From contig NC_080718.1 of NCBI RefSeq assembly GCF_019097595.1, positions 14,612,157 through 14,676,156 of the forward strand: 64,000 nucleotides of DNA, given 5' to 3'. A program made the translations under genes and the position numbers. How positions within the stretch are numbered: position 1 is the stretch's first letter; each line of letters begins with the position of its first letter. Source of the DNA: Hemibagrus wyckioides (Eukaryota; Chordata; Actinopteri; Siluriformes; Bagridae). Below, piece by piece: positions 12,236 through 25,462 of this stretch. Under the pieces are notes generated by a model that was not told where the DNA came from, ran no database searches, and worked only from the letters and a program-made list of their open reading frames with translations.

Positions 12236-14892
12236 CAGCTACAGGTTAATTATCCAGAGGCCTTTCCTAACCTAGCATTACATATAGATCTAAGGCAACT
12301 GCTGAAGATCTTGCTATAGATACTCTTGTATTGGTACTCCTGCATAGCTATCTTACATTACTACTCCTGTTCATTTCTGTTCCTAATATACATAAACCAC
12401 TGCACTTAACCGATGTGTGTAAAATGGTTAATAATTCTACCTAGATATAGCTAGCTAGTTTCTTTCAATTTCAATATAGCTTAAGAAAAATGATGCTGAA
12501 CTGGTGGGACAAGAGTTCATTCAGTTTCTGTGGTTGGAGTAAGGGCATGGGTTACATAAAGAAATGGTTACTTGTGATTTGCATGTGGGGTTATCTGCAA
12601 ACATAGACCTGATAGTCCTTATAGTGCTGATCATCTCCAACCAGCCGGAGGATATTGCAAAAACAGCCATTTATTATGTCTTTAAAATGAATAAATATAG
12701 CATTCTTTCTTTTGCTTTTCAAATGAATAGTAGGAAACTAATTAAAGTGAAAGTTCATGGTGCTTTAAAAGCCTATTGGAAAATGATCTTACACAGTGTG
12801 CTTGAATGCATCATATGATTGATTGTAGGAGCAAAGCAGGGTTTCACTGGGCTTCCAGGACCTGTGCATCCACTGTCTTTCCTTATATAAAGTTAAAGAC
12901 AACTTTATGTAAAGATAACTTTCCAAAGCATGTTAAATAAATGGTGGAACAGTGTAGTCACTGATATTTTGCACCTTTTATTTGCTAAAGAAATAAATTG
13001 CCCCATATTTATGAGTAATGATGCCCTGCTGTTAAACATTTTTCTATGAAATTTAAGTGCAGGCTCACAGTAATTGCTTTAATCATTATCTTTGCAAACA
13101 GTGAGGGGTTGTTGTTTTTTTATACGAAGGATTAAAATAGTTTACTAAGAGGAACCTGCACTTTAGTCCACACTCGTGGTTTGTTTCATATAGGACAAAT
13201 CTAGTCCTGGAGTATTTATTCTGAAGAGTTCATGTGCCACTAAACAAGAAAGATGGGTCTGGGGCCATTTCCCACAAACCTGCCAGATGCATGATGGTCC
13301 TTAGTTTTACTACAACAAGTGACTGAGAATGATAGGAAAAGAGATTGCGGCTGCATTAAACAAGGACAAGAAATGAATAAAGTTAAAGTGGATGGGGTGA
13401 GAAAAAATAAGCACATAGATTTGAAAAGAGGATTTAGGAAGGAAGAAAAATAGGATGAAGTGTTGTTCTTTACAGCTCTCTTTCCTGCCTCAGCATGCTG
13501 CCCCTGACTGGTTTTCTCCATCCCACTCAAGAGAGCAGGAGCAGTCAGGGGGAAGAGCTGCTCAAACGGGTCATTAGCCTCCAATCCACCACAACACCCC
13601 AGCCACTAAGCAGCTCAGTCTGTGGCCAGCCAAGTGCCATTCACCTATACAAAAGTATATAGGAAGCTTTATATAGTATATTCATTATTCTGATAATGAA
13701 TAGTTCTTATAGTCAGGTCCTATTTGCGGAAGAAGTAGTATTATTGTTGTTCTTATCTCTTATCAGCTGCATCTGCATGCATTTTAGTGAAATCTGGAAC
13801 TCTCTTATTAAACAGTTCACCTCACCCCCAGTCAACCTCCAGTCTCTCCTTGCTGCCCTTATCAGTATGTGGCTTCCTATAGAATTGAACCCTATCTTGT
13901 AATGTAGACTGCTGAAAGAATATCACATGCATTAAACTGAGGAACATGTGTCAAGGTCATGGTGGTGATTTCAGATGATATGATCAGAACCAGAGGGTTT
14001 CTTCACTGGCCAAATGAAGAAATGGACACAAAACAAGACAGAAAGGAGAATTACAGACAGGAGTATTATGTCTAATTTATTTATGTGTTGTCCCGTATCT
14101 GTACTAACATCTGCAAAGGGCTAGGGTAAAAGAAGCAATAAAATACAGACATCATGGTGCAAGCTGATAGGTTTGGTTGGTATGGTTTGGTTGTGGAAGA
14201 GGAGATTGAGGAGATATGAATTGTTCATGTGAACATGGAGCCATGCTGAGATAAGGAACAAAATAGTACAAAATCTGTCCGTATAAACTTTTTCTCCTGA
14301 CAGTTTTGTTTTGTCTTTAGTCACTCTTCCTGAAATAACATAAATTGACTTTTGGGAAAGAAGAGCAAGTACAGATGTTGCTCAAATCAGAAGATTAGAG
14401 AGAAATTCTGAATGGCACACTAAGTTTGGTTAATTATGCATAATACATGCAGCAGGAATCTTACATACTCCTGCGTTTAGCTCACTGATGAGAATTATCT
14501 CTGCACAACTAAATGAGCGAGTTCAAATACTGCATGATTTAACGATTTCATTTAGACAAACTGCATTTTATTTGCTAATTCGTGCGAAGTCTAAGAATTT
14601 CCATCGCATAATTTGTTCAGGAAGCACATCATAGAATCCCGATATGGGCTAGTGATATATGCAAATGCATGTAGCAGTGTTTATGATCAATTGAATGTCC
14701 ATAAAATTAATATTCTTTCAGCAGCTTGATTCTGGTTGTGGGATTGTTTGCTTTAGTAAGAGTAGCTCCTCTGGCTGACTGAGAGAGTCCAAAAGCAGTA
14801 CTAGAGCTTCTTCTCAAGAGGCCAGATTGCTGTAATGAGCTCATTAAAGTCATGAAATCTGGTTATGAAGCATGACCAAAATGAAATTGCAG

Positions 14893-14896
<4 letters not shown>

Positions 14897-14935
<39 letters not shown>
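14897..14935. repeat. (TC)n microsatellite
   Basis: About 19 uninterrupted TC units. Confidence 0.97.
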
Positions 14936-14938
<3 letters not shown>

Positions 14939-15794
14939 CTCTGATTCCTGGTGAGTGTCTGAAACTGGCATATATTCAGATGTTGTTTTTTGAGTGACCC
15001 TGACGAAGTCTAAGGGATGATGTTTGCCTAGAAGCTGTTCTAATGCAGAACATGAAAGCAGCTTTTCATGATATCTGGTGTTTTCCAGGCATCAGGCTTC
15101 AGTAATCTGTTTGAAGAAGACGGCCTATTTTTCAATAACTTAAATTTTTAAAATCATAGTATTTACTCTGAATTCAGGGGGAAAAAACTGGTCATACCCA
15201 GGACATACACTGGGGATTTGTGTATGTATTAACAGGAATTTATGCCATTTCAGTATAATAATTTAATAAATTATAATAAATTAATATCAGAAAGACTAGA
15301 ACACCATAATAAGTGCTAATGCGGCAACAGGTGTTAACTGGTTGATGTTTGCACAGTAAGCAGGACATTATTTGAAATAAAACTGAAGGTCAGAGGGTTC
15401 AATACCATTCTGTGATCAAATTCACGGGAAATTCCGAAGAAGAGAAATAATTGCATGCTTGGCATTTATAGACTATATGACAAGGAACTGACAGAAATCT
15501 GGTAATAAATTCAAGGACTTAAATTTCTCAGAACAATAATGAGAGAAAATATGTTTCCCAAATTCAGCAACTTTCATTAGGACCACAGAATCAATTATGA
15601 CACAGAGGAATTCTGACGTGGCCATGACCTTCATCCTTTCTTCATTTTCTTTTTGCATTCTAAGAGTTTGAGCACCAATTTCAAAAAGAAATAAATTAAT
15701 TAATTTAAAAGGTATTAATAGACAATGAAAACCTCTACTTTCTAAATGTAAAAAACCTACAGGGACATCAGCAACACTGTACACATGGTTTTAA

Positions 15795-15811
15795 CAATAA
15801 TAATAATAATA

Positions 15812-15883
<72 letters not shown>

Positions 15884-15884
15884 A
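15795..15884. repeat. Compound trinucleotide microsatellite (AAT)n(ATT)n(GTT)n
   Basis: An AAT run passes directly into an ATT run (its reverse complement) at about 15812, then into about 12 GTT units ending at 15884. Confidence 0.97.
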
Positions 15885-18034
15885 TAACTCATTAGTTTGT
15901 CATAGAGAAAATGTGTTTTTAAAAAATTATATAGTTATAAGCTGTGAATAAGAGATACATGCACTCAGGTATAAAAACTACTACTGTGTTCCACTGAATT
16001 GAGAAATTCAGTAAAGCACTGTTATTATAAATTACATCAAAATGTTGATCTGTGAATATATATTTAATTAATATACAGTATATGCCCGACAACATATTTT
16101 GCAAACATTTAGCACATTTGGAAGACGTCTGCCAAGCTTTTACTGTGTGTAGTTTTGCTAATCACTGCTGGGATTTTATATGTGTGTTCATCAGCCAGTA
16201 ATATTAATCAGAAGTGCTCAGAGACACCAATTATCATCATTTGTTCCACTCAAGCAATGTTGTAAGTAGCTTTTCAGTCCAAGCAAGAGTGCCATCCATT
16301 CCCAAAAGTAAAAAAAAAAAAAGAAAGAACAGAAAATATAGAATAAAGAAAGGTAAGAGGCAAAATTGTTTTAAAATTAGTCCACAATTGTAATGAAGGG
16401 CTCTTGCAATTTTTATGGTAGTTCAAGAGCTGGCTGGTATCAAGCAGTTGCAATGCCAAGCCAGAGGACTAGAAGCATGTTTGTTTGGCAGAGCGGGGGC
16501 AATTAGCAGCTGATATAAGAGTTTTAATGAAGGGTGTAATTGCTTTACTTTTTTGAAGTATAAGAAGTGCTTCTGCTACATTTAGACTGTGAAATTAAGC
16601 ATAGAAAAGATGAATGGCAGGTTCCTCTGCATTAAGGGTAGCCAGGGAGATGGATGAAAGACTCATGCTGTGTCCTCACTGCTGTGCTCTGTTACAGCAG
16701 GCCTGTATTTTTCACTTCACATGCACATTTACCTCGCCATTTCCAGCCCCTAGAGCTTGTGCAATCAGTTTGTAGACGTCAAATTACAGTCCTCTAAAAA
16801 TGGAGCTGCTGTAATTCACCCTGTCGGAGCTTGTGAGCTTAAACACAAAAAGAGTTTCAAAATTCATTATGGCAGAAAGTATTTCCTCAGAGTTAAGTGA
16901 TGAGGAGGAAGTGTTGGCAGGATTCAAGACACAAACAGAGCAGGTATCCTTGACCACACAAACACCTGGCATGTCTGTAATCACAACTCCCACTTTCTTC
17001 AGCTTCACCTGTTTGGGCACAGCCTCACAGTCTACTTCCTGACTTTTCTGCTACATGCTCATGTGCACCCACAAAGATTCTCCTGGGGTGGAACCACTGC
17101 ATAAATTTGTGTTTTTTTGCATCTCTTAGACTGCACTGTCTGTCTTCCCATATATGGAATAACAGAATCAAAACCAAAAACCCAAGGAGTTCTTAGAAAT
17201 ATACTTTGCAAAGAGCTTTTGACTAGCTTTTGACCTTATCCAGTGAAGGGGGCCATAGCTGGGGGTGGCTGAATATCACTCATACACTTCTCTTGTGATA
17301 TCTCTCTCTTTGTCTTTTGTATGTTTCTTTCACTTACTCATTCAAACAAGCAAAAAAAAAATCACATAGCTGGCTGGCTGATGTGTCATTCCAACCCAAG
17401 GTCTCCTAGCTGGAAAAAGCTCTGGACTTGAAACAGTGGAAGATCAAGCACGTCATAGTATTATCAGCTTCTCTGAAGAAGACTGATCGCTCCGAGAGGA
17501 GAAAAAGAAGGAGAAAGGCAGACTGTTGGTAAAAGACTGAAAACCTAACAGGAGTGCTTTCAGGATTCAGACACTCCATCAGCAACATGAATTCCAAAAA
17601 TGTGGAATGTCTTCTGGTCAGCTGCCTGTCACTCATCAATTTCTGTCCTTCCATTTACATATTACTTACAATGAGGTCCTGCACTACAGGCCTAACATGG
17701 GAGAGCAAGCAAATGATTGAAAGTTAAAAAATTCAATTAAAGTTACAGTATGTTTTTTTTTTTAACAAAATAAGCCAGTAATTGAAAGAAAATACTCAAA
17801 ATACATGAAATTCAAGAACTGCTGTGAGTCTTCCTGGAAATCTAATGTAATAGTAATTCACAATCAGAGCAGAATTTGCAGGGAGTTGCAAATCCACACA
17901 TCATCCACCAGCCCTCTTACATGCTACATAATTACATCTGAAAGAAGTATTACCATAGACTAGAGTTTTTAGAGGATAAGGTAATTTAAGAATGAAGTGT
18001 ACAAGACATAGGGCTTGCAGTAAAATCTAGGCTG

Positions 18035-18221
18035 TATCGGTAAATGATAGTAGCTTAGTGGTAGCTTGCTGATCGGAAGGTTGTGAGTTTGAATCCCAGG
18101 TCCACCAAGCTGCCACTGCTGGTCAAGGCCCCTTAACCCTCAATTGCTTATTTGTATAAAAAAATGAGATAAATTGTACTTCCCTCTGGATAAGGGCATC
18201 TGCCAAATGCCAGAAATGTAA
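18035..18221 (+). mobile_element. tRNA-derived SINE copy, plus strand
   Basis: The head has an A-box-like TAGCTTAGTGG and a B-box-like GAGTTTGAATCCC; the body has AGGTCCACCAAGCTGCCACT and AAGGCCCCTTAACCCTCAAT; the tail is CTCTGGATAAGGGCATCTGC...CAAATGCC. It is the reverse complement of the 1343-1533 copy. A polymerase III-derived retroposon, most likely moved by a partner LINE. Confidence 0.85.
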
Positions 18222-21200
18222 AAACATATAATGAATCAGTCTATTCTACACTATGGCTGTAGGCATTTAGTAAAGAACTTATTCTATGTTGGAAACTAAT
18301 AACAGACTGTAATGTTATGGAAACATGAAATCCACAGCATCACACACAATCTTGGACAATTGCATCACTGGAATAATTCCACCACAGCCAGAGGGATTAA
18401 GTGAAGAAAGGTAGCTGTAAAGCTGTTCTGCTGTACAAGTTGTTATCTTGACAAGCAAAGTGGATAGAGAAGAAAGGCCTTTGGAGCATTTTAAATGTAA
18501 ACGCCAGAGCGGAGGTTATTGCTCTGCGTAAATTTCAATGTATAACATTTAATCAGGTTACATATGAAGTCGGGGAGTGATTTTCAAATGACTTGACTGT
18601 TGAATAAACACATATAGATCGCAGATAGGGAGGGGAGAGAATGAGAAAGCGAGAGATGGAGAATAATTTAAAGAGCTATTTCCTTTGTAGCATTGATTTA
18701 ACTGTCCAGGAGAGATTGACGTGACTGGGGCATTTCACAGAGCTTGATATTCAGCCAACATACATGAACTAGCCTTAGATCGCATTAATAAACGGAAAAG
18801 GCCAAAGCACCTCCTCTTTTTCAGACCATTTACTTATGATTTATGCATGTCTGGCCCCTTGAGTAAAGTTGCCACTGCTCATCCATTCTGTGAATAATTT
18901 CACGCTGTAAGGAAGTATATTTAAAGGCCAGTTCACGTCATGTTGAGGCTCAGTAAAGCATGGCGCCTTCTGCTGTGCCTGCTGCAGTACATACTGTATA
19001 CACTGCAGATGCAGAATGAGTGTCAGGTATTATGACACTGACAGCTCATTGACATGCTGTCTGTGTAGGGACCTGAGGGGATTGAAGTCTGCAGGGAGCA
19101 GAGAGAGATCAGGAGAAGATTAGATGCTTCTTGAAGTAAGTGCAGTGTCTGTGCATATCCAAAGTCTCTGCTCTCTATACTGTATTGAAAGTGTGAACTG
19201 TAGATGTAAATGGTTTCTCTCTCTCTCTCTATCTGTGTGTGTGTATGTGTCTTTGAGTGGAAGAAGGTTGTGGGTGTTTGCTTGACTTCCTTCCTGCTTA
19301 CACACTTGCAGCAGTAGAAATAATACAATAAAATTAGCCAAAGGTGAAAGCACAGGTACTGTGTAAAATATTTACTCAGATGAAAGTGCTGGTAGCTAGC
19401 GAAGCATTGAGTGAAAGTTTTAAAATGTACTTACGTTTTTAAAAGTAAAAAGTTACATAATTTAATTTACATGAAACATTATGAAACTTTTCTTAAGACT
19501 TCAGTTATATGAAAATAAACAAACACCACCCACATGCTGCTCACACTTTTTAGGAAATAAGGATCAGATTATTTCTTAAACTAAAGTGAGACTAATAGAC
19601 TTGAATAAATCCGCACAAATTGGTATACATATGTTTGTAGGTTTTAAAAAAAGTTAACCTCTACAGACTATTTATAATTATTAACTAGAGTTCAAATGTA
19701 CAGAAAGTTTATTGAATTGGTAGCAGGGGAAAAAAAAAAAAAAGTTGAAATCTAAAAAGTGAAAGATGTAACTGAGTGAAAGTACACAGATTCATTTTCT
19801 ATTACAGTGATACTTAGGAACAGTAGCCAAGTATATTTACTGAAGTACTTTCCACCTCTGTGCACAAGAGGCCATCTCTAGCTAGCAGAAAATGCAGGCA
19901 GAAGGTTGAAGGTTTTTATGCTACAGTTACTCACTATTCACTTCAGGAAAATGCTTGCAGAAAATATGCTACATTTAACTCTGTTCTCTGTATCTCTGTT
20001 CTTAATTAACGATATGCTATCGTCTCTCGTTTAATCTCAGATGGAGCGGCTGTTGCTTGTGCCGCCGAATTGTCTCAATTAAAAACTCTATAATTCGTTG
20101 ATGTCAGGTAGTCAAGCTATTTTGTGTTCGACTACCATAAAAAATGCATTAGCATCAAAGGGAATAACGGCATGAAAGATCTTGAAGGATGTGACAGATC
20201 CATCTAAAACTGGAGGCACCAGAAATACCTCCCTGAAGTTTACCATAGCAAGTATCTTCATCTAGATTCTTCAATCGAGCCCTGAGGTGACAAAGAAGAG
20301 ATGAAATAACACACTCCTTTAGCACACAGTGGGAGCTGGTGTGTTTCAGAACAGGAAAGAATACAGAGATTGACATTTCATTCAAGAACAGCAGGAATTT
20401 AACAGCCTCCTTTGCTTGGCATCCCGAGAGTTTGGCACCCAAGAAGCATAATGTCCCACTTCCCAGTGATCATATGTGGCTCTGCGCACTATGCAGGGCT
20501 CATTGGGATGCCCAGTGCTAGTACGATTATGTTTGTACCATAACAATGATTGGCTCTGACATTGATAGACATTGACCCTAGTCAAATGAACTGACAACAA
20601 AGACATGCAGCGAGAGACCCTGCAGGCAATTTGTGCTGCCCTCAGAACCACATACCATGGATTCCCCTGCTATGCATGATTGCAGAAAGGGGGGGAGGTT
20701 ATGGGATTGGCCCCAGAGATGCAGGTTGGATGGCTTCGAGACAGATGAGGAAATATGCAAATCTGTCCCACAGCGAGGAAAATTCTAGCTCAGTGTGACA
20801 CTAATCTTTTAGCTCCACATACAAACAACTTATTGCAGCTATGTGCACTGCATGCAGATGCATTCACCTTTGTTTAAGCCTGATGATTGGAAGACATTTT
20901 TTACCATTTGTAGCTCTCTTTCTGTACTCTGTTTTCTTGTTGCTGTTGCTTGTCTGTTCGTTTTCCATGGCATATAGGAATTCAAAAAATGTTTTTGTCT
21001 ACTCAGCTATTTTACATAAACTTTTGAGCTTTTTCAGCCAAAGCTTCTGACAACAAATGTCGCTTTATCTGAAGGTACCTTAAACACTCCTTGGCACACC
21101 ACCAATGTTTTATACTGAAAATTATCTTATAGATTATCTATGATTATCTTTAAATCATACTAGCCGTACCATGGCCTTGTCTTTAGCTTAGTGCAGCTAG

Positions 21201-22488
21201 TTAACTAGCCAGTGCGCGATTAAAAAACAAGGTCTAATAAGTAATAATGTCTAAACTGAAGTGAAGCCTTTCTTCAGTATGTAGTAGCCTTATAATAAAG
21301 TGATCAGGGTTCAAATCATGATTTTGCTTTCGTATCCTATTAGTTTGGAACATTGAGGTGCTTTGACTTTATTCACCTTTCAGAGCAAGATATTGAGAAA
21401 ACGAATAAAAAAGAAGGAGGAATTACAGAAAAAAGATCCATGCAAATTGTACATCCAATGATTTATTATTGAGAATGTTCTTTAGATAAAGGTTTTGCAT
21501 TTGTCCTGCAAGAACCTGACACCTATCTACTGAGATCATGATATTAGGAGCTCAACCAACCCTGCAGACAGACAACCAGCGAGATTCCCCACTGTTTCAA
21601 AGCTGTTTGATATCCCTGGCATGTGCCTCTGCCTTCACAGTACACAGAACACATACAGAAAAATCCTCTACTGCCCCTCAGACTAAAAGCCTTTTGAACA
21701 TTTGGGAGAGAGAAACAGATAGGCAGAAAGAGAAAGAGAAAAAGACGAGCATGATTAAGCCATTATTTATTGATTTATGACACATGCAGCGGATACGTTC
21801 TCAAATTGATTTTCTAATTGAATTTGCACTGAACTTTTTTTTCTTTAAACCCAATTACATTTGCAAATCATAACATTCACAGTCTATAGCTGTCATATGT
21901 GCATACCTAAAGTGAGTTTGTCCTCCATATTCATTTTGATCATTTCAATTTCATGAATGTGTCATAAACTCATACAGTTTGCAAGTCAAATAAACAGAAC
22001 ATAAATGAAGAATACATTTGAAACAGGTCAATGCATAACTCTGAAGCTTGCTGAACTCACCTTGGCCTTTGTATTGTAGTGTTTTTCTTCTTCTTTTTTT
22101 TCTCAAAAGATCGGCGATGTTGCAGCTTCAACTGTATACTGTAGTAATGCATACTGACTATACATCACTACTACAGCCACTGATGTATAGCCTCGTGTCC
22201 TCCGATATATGCACCCACCCACACGCACATCTCCACACTGGATTAAAGACTTTGATCAGGTGGGTGTTGTGTACTGATAGGTGTTTATCAGTAGTTTTCT
22301 CTTGGGAAGAGTAACTGGAAGAAATTAGGAATTTCTTGCTGTGTTGGGGGTAGAAGCACAAAACACAGCAATTTACACAATGGGACAAAGGTTTAAAAAC
22401 GTTTGCCAAACATTCTGGTCACCGAATGCATAGCAGATTTTTTTTAGTCTTTGGTATGCTTTTTTTTTTTTTTAATTGTATGTGATGT

Positions 22489-22567
22489 GAAAAAGTAAGC
22501 AGTCAAATCTAATTATTTGATATTATATAATTATATTTACTTCTGATGACAACATTCATGTCAGTAG
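22489..22567 (+). repeat. Diverged repeat copy 1
   Basis: GTGAAAAAGTAAGCAGTCAA, then TGATGACAACATTCATG and TCAGTAG; the same words in the same order occur at 24426-24489. Confidence 0.75.
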
Positions 22568-24425
22568 AAGGGTTATATAATCCTCTGGGTTGCAATCTGT
22601 AATTTAATGATCATATAAAAATGTTATAGTCAAAACGTACACGTATGTCTTTAAGTAACATTTTATTTTAACTCTCAGTTATAACTAAGAGCTCCGATCT
22701 GCACTTTGTGTGACAAAATCAGGTCAAGGAAACAGTGCTAGTGATATTAAAGCCTATAGAAATGACAGTATCTATAATTAAAAAGTCTCAATGTTTGTGC
22801 TTATACACAAGGTTGTGAGCATTGTGTGGTGTGTACATAGTTTGTACAAACTTGTAGCAGTGTATCACTCACAGAAAGCTGCAAATGAGGTGAAGATGAG
22901 GAAATGCTGTTTGTGTGCTACGTTAATTAGCGGACATTACAATGAAGAGAGGAAGCATGTATAATCTGTGCGGTTTAATATAATGTTTTAAAACCCGCTT
23001 GACTCTCCTCTCATTTAACTGCCTACTATCATGCAGGGGTAACCAGCTTATGAATCATTTAGGGTTTTGGGTTTTGCCGGTGAAGCTCAGCAAGGTCAGA
23101 TGAAATTTTATTTTATTTTTTTTATTCATAACATGGTGAACAAGGCAAACACACCTTGCCTGCTTTCATACAGCAGGAGGTAGATGGTGATTAAATTATA
23201 ATGCAGCCTATAATTCTCATTCCTTTACATCTCACCATTACCATTAATAAATTACTACACTAAACAGCTCATGTAAATGCTAAATGTAAATGCTATTTTG
23301 ACTTGATCCAGTTTTGGTCATGGTTAAGGAGGATACAGTGAACAGGAAGTGACTTCAGGTTCTGTTGTAGGGGTTAAATGGGATTTTTGGTCTTAGATTT
23401 TTAGTCGTGAAAAGTTTTGTGAATACAACCCCTGATTATTTCAGGCCATGTCTTTCAAGCATAACATGCTAGTGTACAAATACAAAGATTTTCATTATTC
23501 TAAGCATGATGAAGAATTTATTTATTTATTCTGAGGCACAGAAATGCTTTCTCATTTTTATTCCAAAAACATATTATTGGGTGAAAAGGATTAAATAGAT
23601 AGTACATTGAAGAAGGAAGACAGTAACAAAAAACAGTAATTTTTTTTTAGCAAATTAGCAAATAAACCTAACAACCCCCAATTTCTCTCACTCTCTCTCT
23701 CTCTCTCTCTCTCTCTGCTCGCCTATCTATGCAGTCAAAACACATCTCTTCTCTTTTTTGCTGCCTAAAAAGAGGGAGAAACTCAAAAGAGGCCATATGT
23801 TTTACCTCAAACATGAGCCTAGCCATAGTGGATAAATTAGACTGTACATTGGACTATAATTATTTCCATTTAAATCTGACAATTTGACATTAACAGTCTG
23901 CTTACTGTCTGACAAAATGACACAATATATGCACATGCTATGCCTCGGTCATGCTGCATGTCAGCTAAGTAGTTTCGGGCCAACAAGAGATCCCCTCCAG
24001 TTGTAAGCAGGTCTTACAGAAACTTTTTAGATTTAGACAAAAAAATGATTTTAATGGCAAGTTATTAAAAAATTACTCAGCTCTGAGAAGACAGAAGTGA
24101 TGACAACACAGAAGCCGCAAAAGAGAGAAACTCAAGGCTGAATGTCACATTACTTATAGTAGCCTTGCTTCTCCAGAATAAGTAAAATCAAAAGAGTCTT
24201 TTTTGTTTCCACCATCATGTTTAATAAGGTGACTGACAGCGTAAGAGAATTTTTAAAGTTGTGTGCCCTTGTTAATTTATTAATAGTGTGTATTTGTGCA
24301 TGCCTGTTTTAATACTATTTCCAGGAGATATACGGGTAATAGTGACATCTGTATGCTGAAAATTGAAAATTTTAAAGGTGACCCATCTTTTATTTTTTAT
24401 TTTGTGTGTGTGTGGGGGTGGGGGG

Positions 24426-24489
24426 GTGAAAAAGTAAGCAGTCAAATCAAAGTATTTGTTTTTGATGACAACATTCAAGCCAGTAGCAA
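24426..24489 (+). repeat. Diverged repeat copy 2
   Basis: GTGAAAAAGTAAGCAGTCAA, TGATGACAACATTCAAG and CCAGTAG, matching 22489-22567. Both copies follow a low-complexity T- or G-rich run, which suggests a small interspersed repeat. Confidence 0.75.
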
Positions 24490-25248
24490 GCACATAACAA
24501 TTTTGTATTCAAGAAGTACATTTTGACATTCTCTCTCTCTCTCTCTCTCTCTCTTTGTCTGCTTGCCTATCTAACCAGCTAAAACACAAACATGTCTAAA
24601 ACATGCCTTTTCTGTGTGTGTGTGTGTGTGTGTGTATGTTTCTACTCTCCTGGGCACAGTGATTGCCTTGCCTTGGTTGAGTTCCGGCAGGTGGGCTGGA
24701 AAGTGCACATGTTGGTAAAAGTGTCTGGCTCATTTGCTCTGCTTTGAAAAAGTGGCTTTATTGGAAATGATTGATCTGAGAGTGAATGCTCAGGAGAACC
24801 CAGCTGCCCATGTATCCAGTGAAGGATTATTATGACAGTAATCACAATAGCAACTATTATTTCACATTTCTTTTTGCACTCAGCAAATACAGTCTTGTCA
24901 AAAGCTGACTGTCTTTTGTGTCATGCTGTTCTGCAGCTCACTAACGACTGTGGCAAAGCCCATCAGAAAGATTTACAGTTCAGTAATACCTTTCATGTGT
25001 TTCATGAAGTATCTAGTGTTTTCCAATTTCTTTGTTTCCTTGTCTGCTACTCAGAGTGCTGATTTGCCTGGAGGTTATATAATTTATGGATGAAGTGTGA
25101 GATTTAAGATGAGTATATTGAGGATACAAAAGAACAAGTACAGCATTCAGTTTAGAATGCTAGAAGGAAATGAAAATGTAAGTCAAATTTGAGGATGTTT
25201 TTCCTGTCCTGTTTCCCATTTTATGAATTAATTCGTTGATTAACTATC

Positions 25249-25462
25249 ATTAATTATCAGTAACTGATTTATCCTGCTCGAGCTGGCGAATACAGAGCCT
25301 AGTGTGGTACACTGAGAGAATTCATACTATTTGGGATGCACATTCACACACTTAAGCATCTCTGTACCAGCAGATTTTTTTGGACAGTGAGAGGAAGCTG
25401 GAGAGCCCAGAGCCATGCAGAACTCCACACAATCAGTACCCCGAGTTTGGGATCAAACACTG
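25249..25462 (+). repeat. Degenerate dispersed repeat
   Basis: TCAGTAACTGATTTATCCTG, then ACATTCACACACTTAAGCAT, TTTGGACAGTGAGAGGAAGC, CAGAACTCCACACAATCAGT and GAGTTTGGGATCAAAC in the order of a common fish interspersed family. It has an open frame on each strand, both artefacts. Confidence 0.6.

Larger units (their letters stand above)
12236..18034. other. Gene-free stretch with microsatellites
   Basis: Contains (TC)n at 14897-14935, a compound AAT/ATT/GTT tract at 15795-15884 and a poly-A run at 16310-16322. Short opposing open frames at 13240-13584 and 16784-17042 have no recognisable motif. No exon identified. Confidence 0.45.
18222..25248. other. Gene-free stretch with microsatellites and a duplicated segment
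   Basis: Holds (TC)n tracts at 23692-23716 and 24530-24554, (TG)n at 24612-24635, and a shared segment at 22489-22567 and 24426-24489. Overlapping open frames on both strands near 20155-20760 show no domain features. No exon recognised. Confidence 0.45.

Noticed and set aside
13240..13584. A 114-codon minus-strand frame
   Set aside because: No motif, no similarity I recognise, and no splice context; likely chance.
16784..17042. Overlapping open frames on both strands, one starting MPKQVKLKKVGVV
   Set aside because: Overlapping frames without domain features; no evidence for either strand being coding.
18035..18120. Functional tRNA gene
   Set aside because: A- and B-box-like motifs are present but the sequence continues into a SINE body and tail and does not form a full cloverleaf that I can draw.
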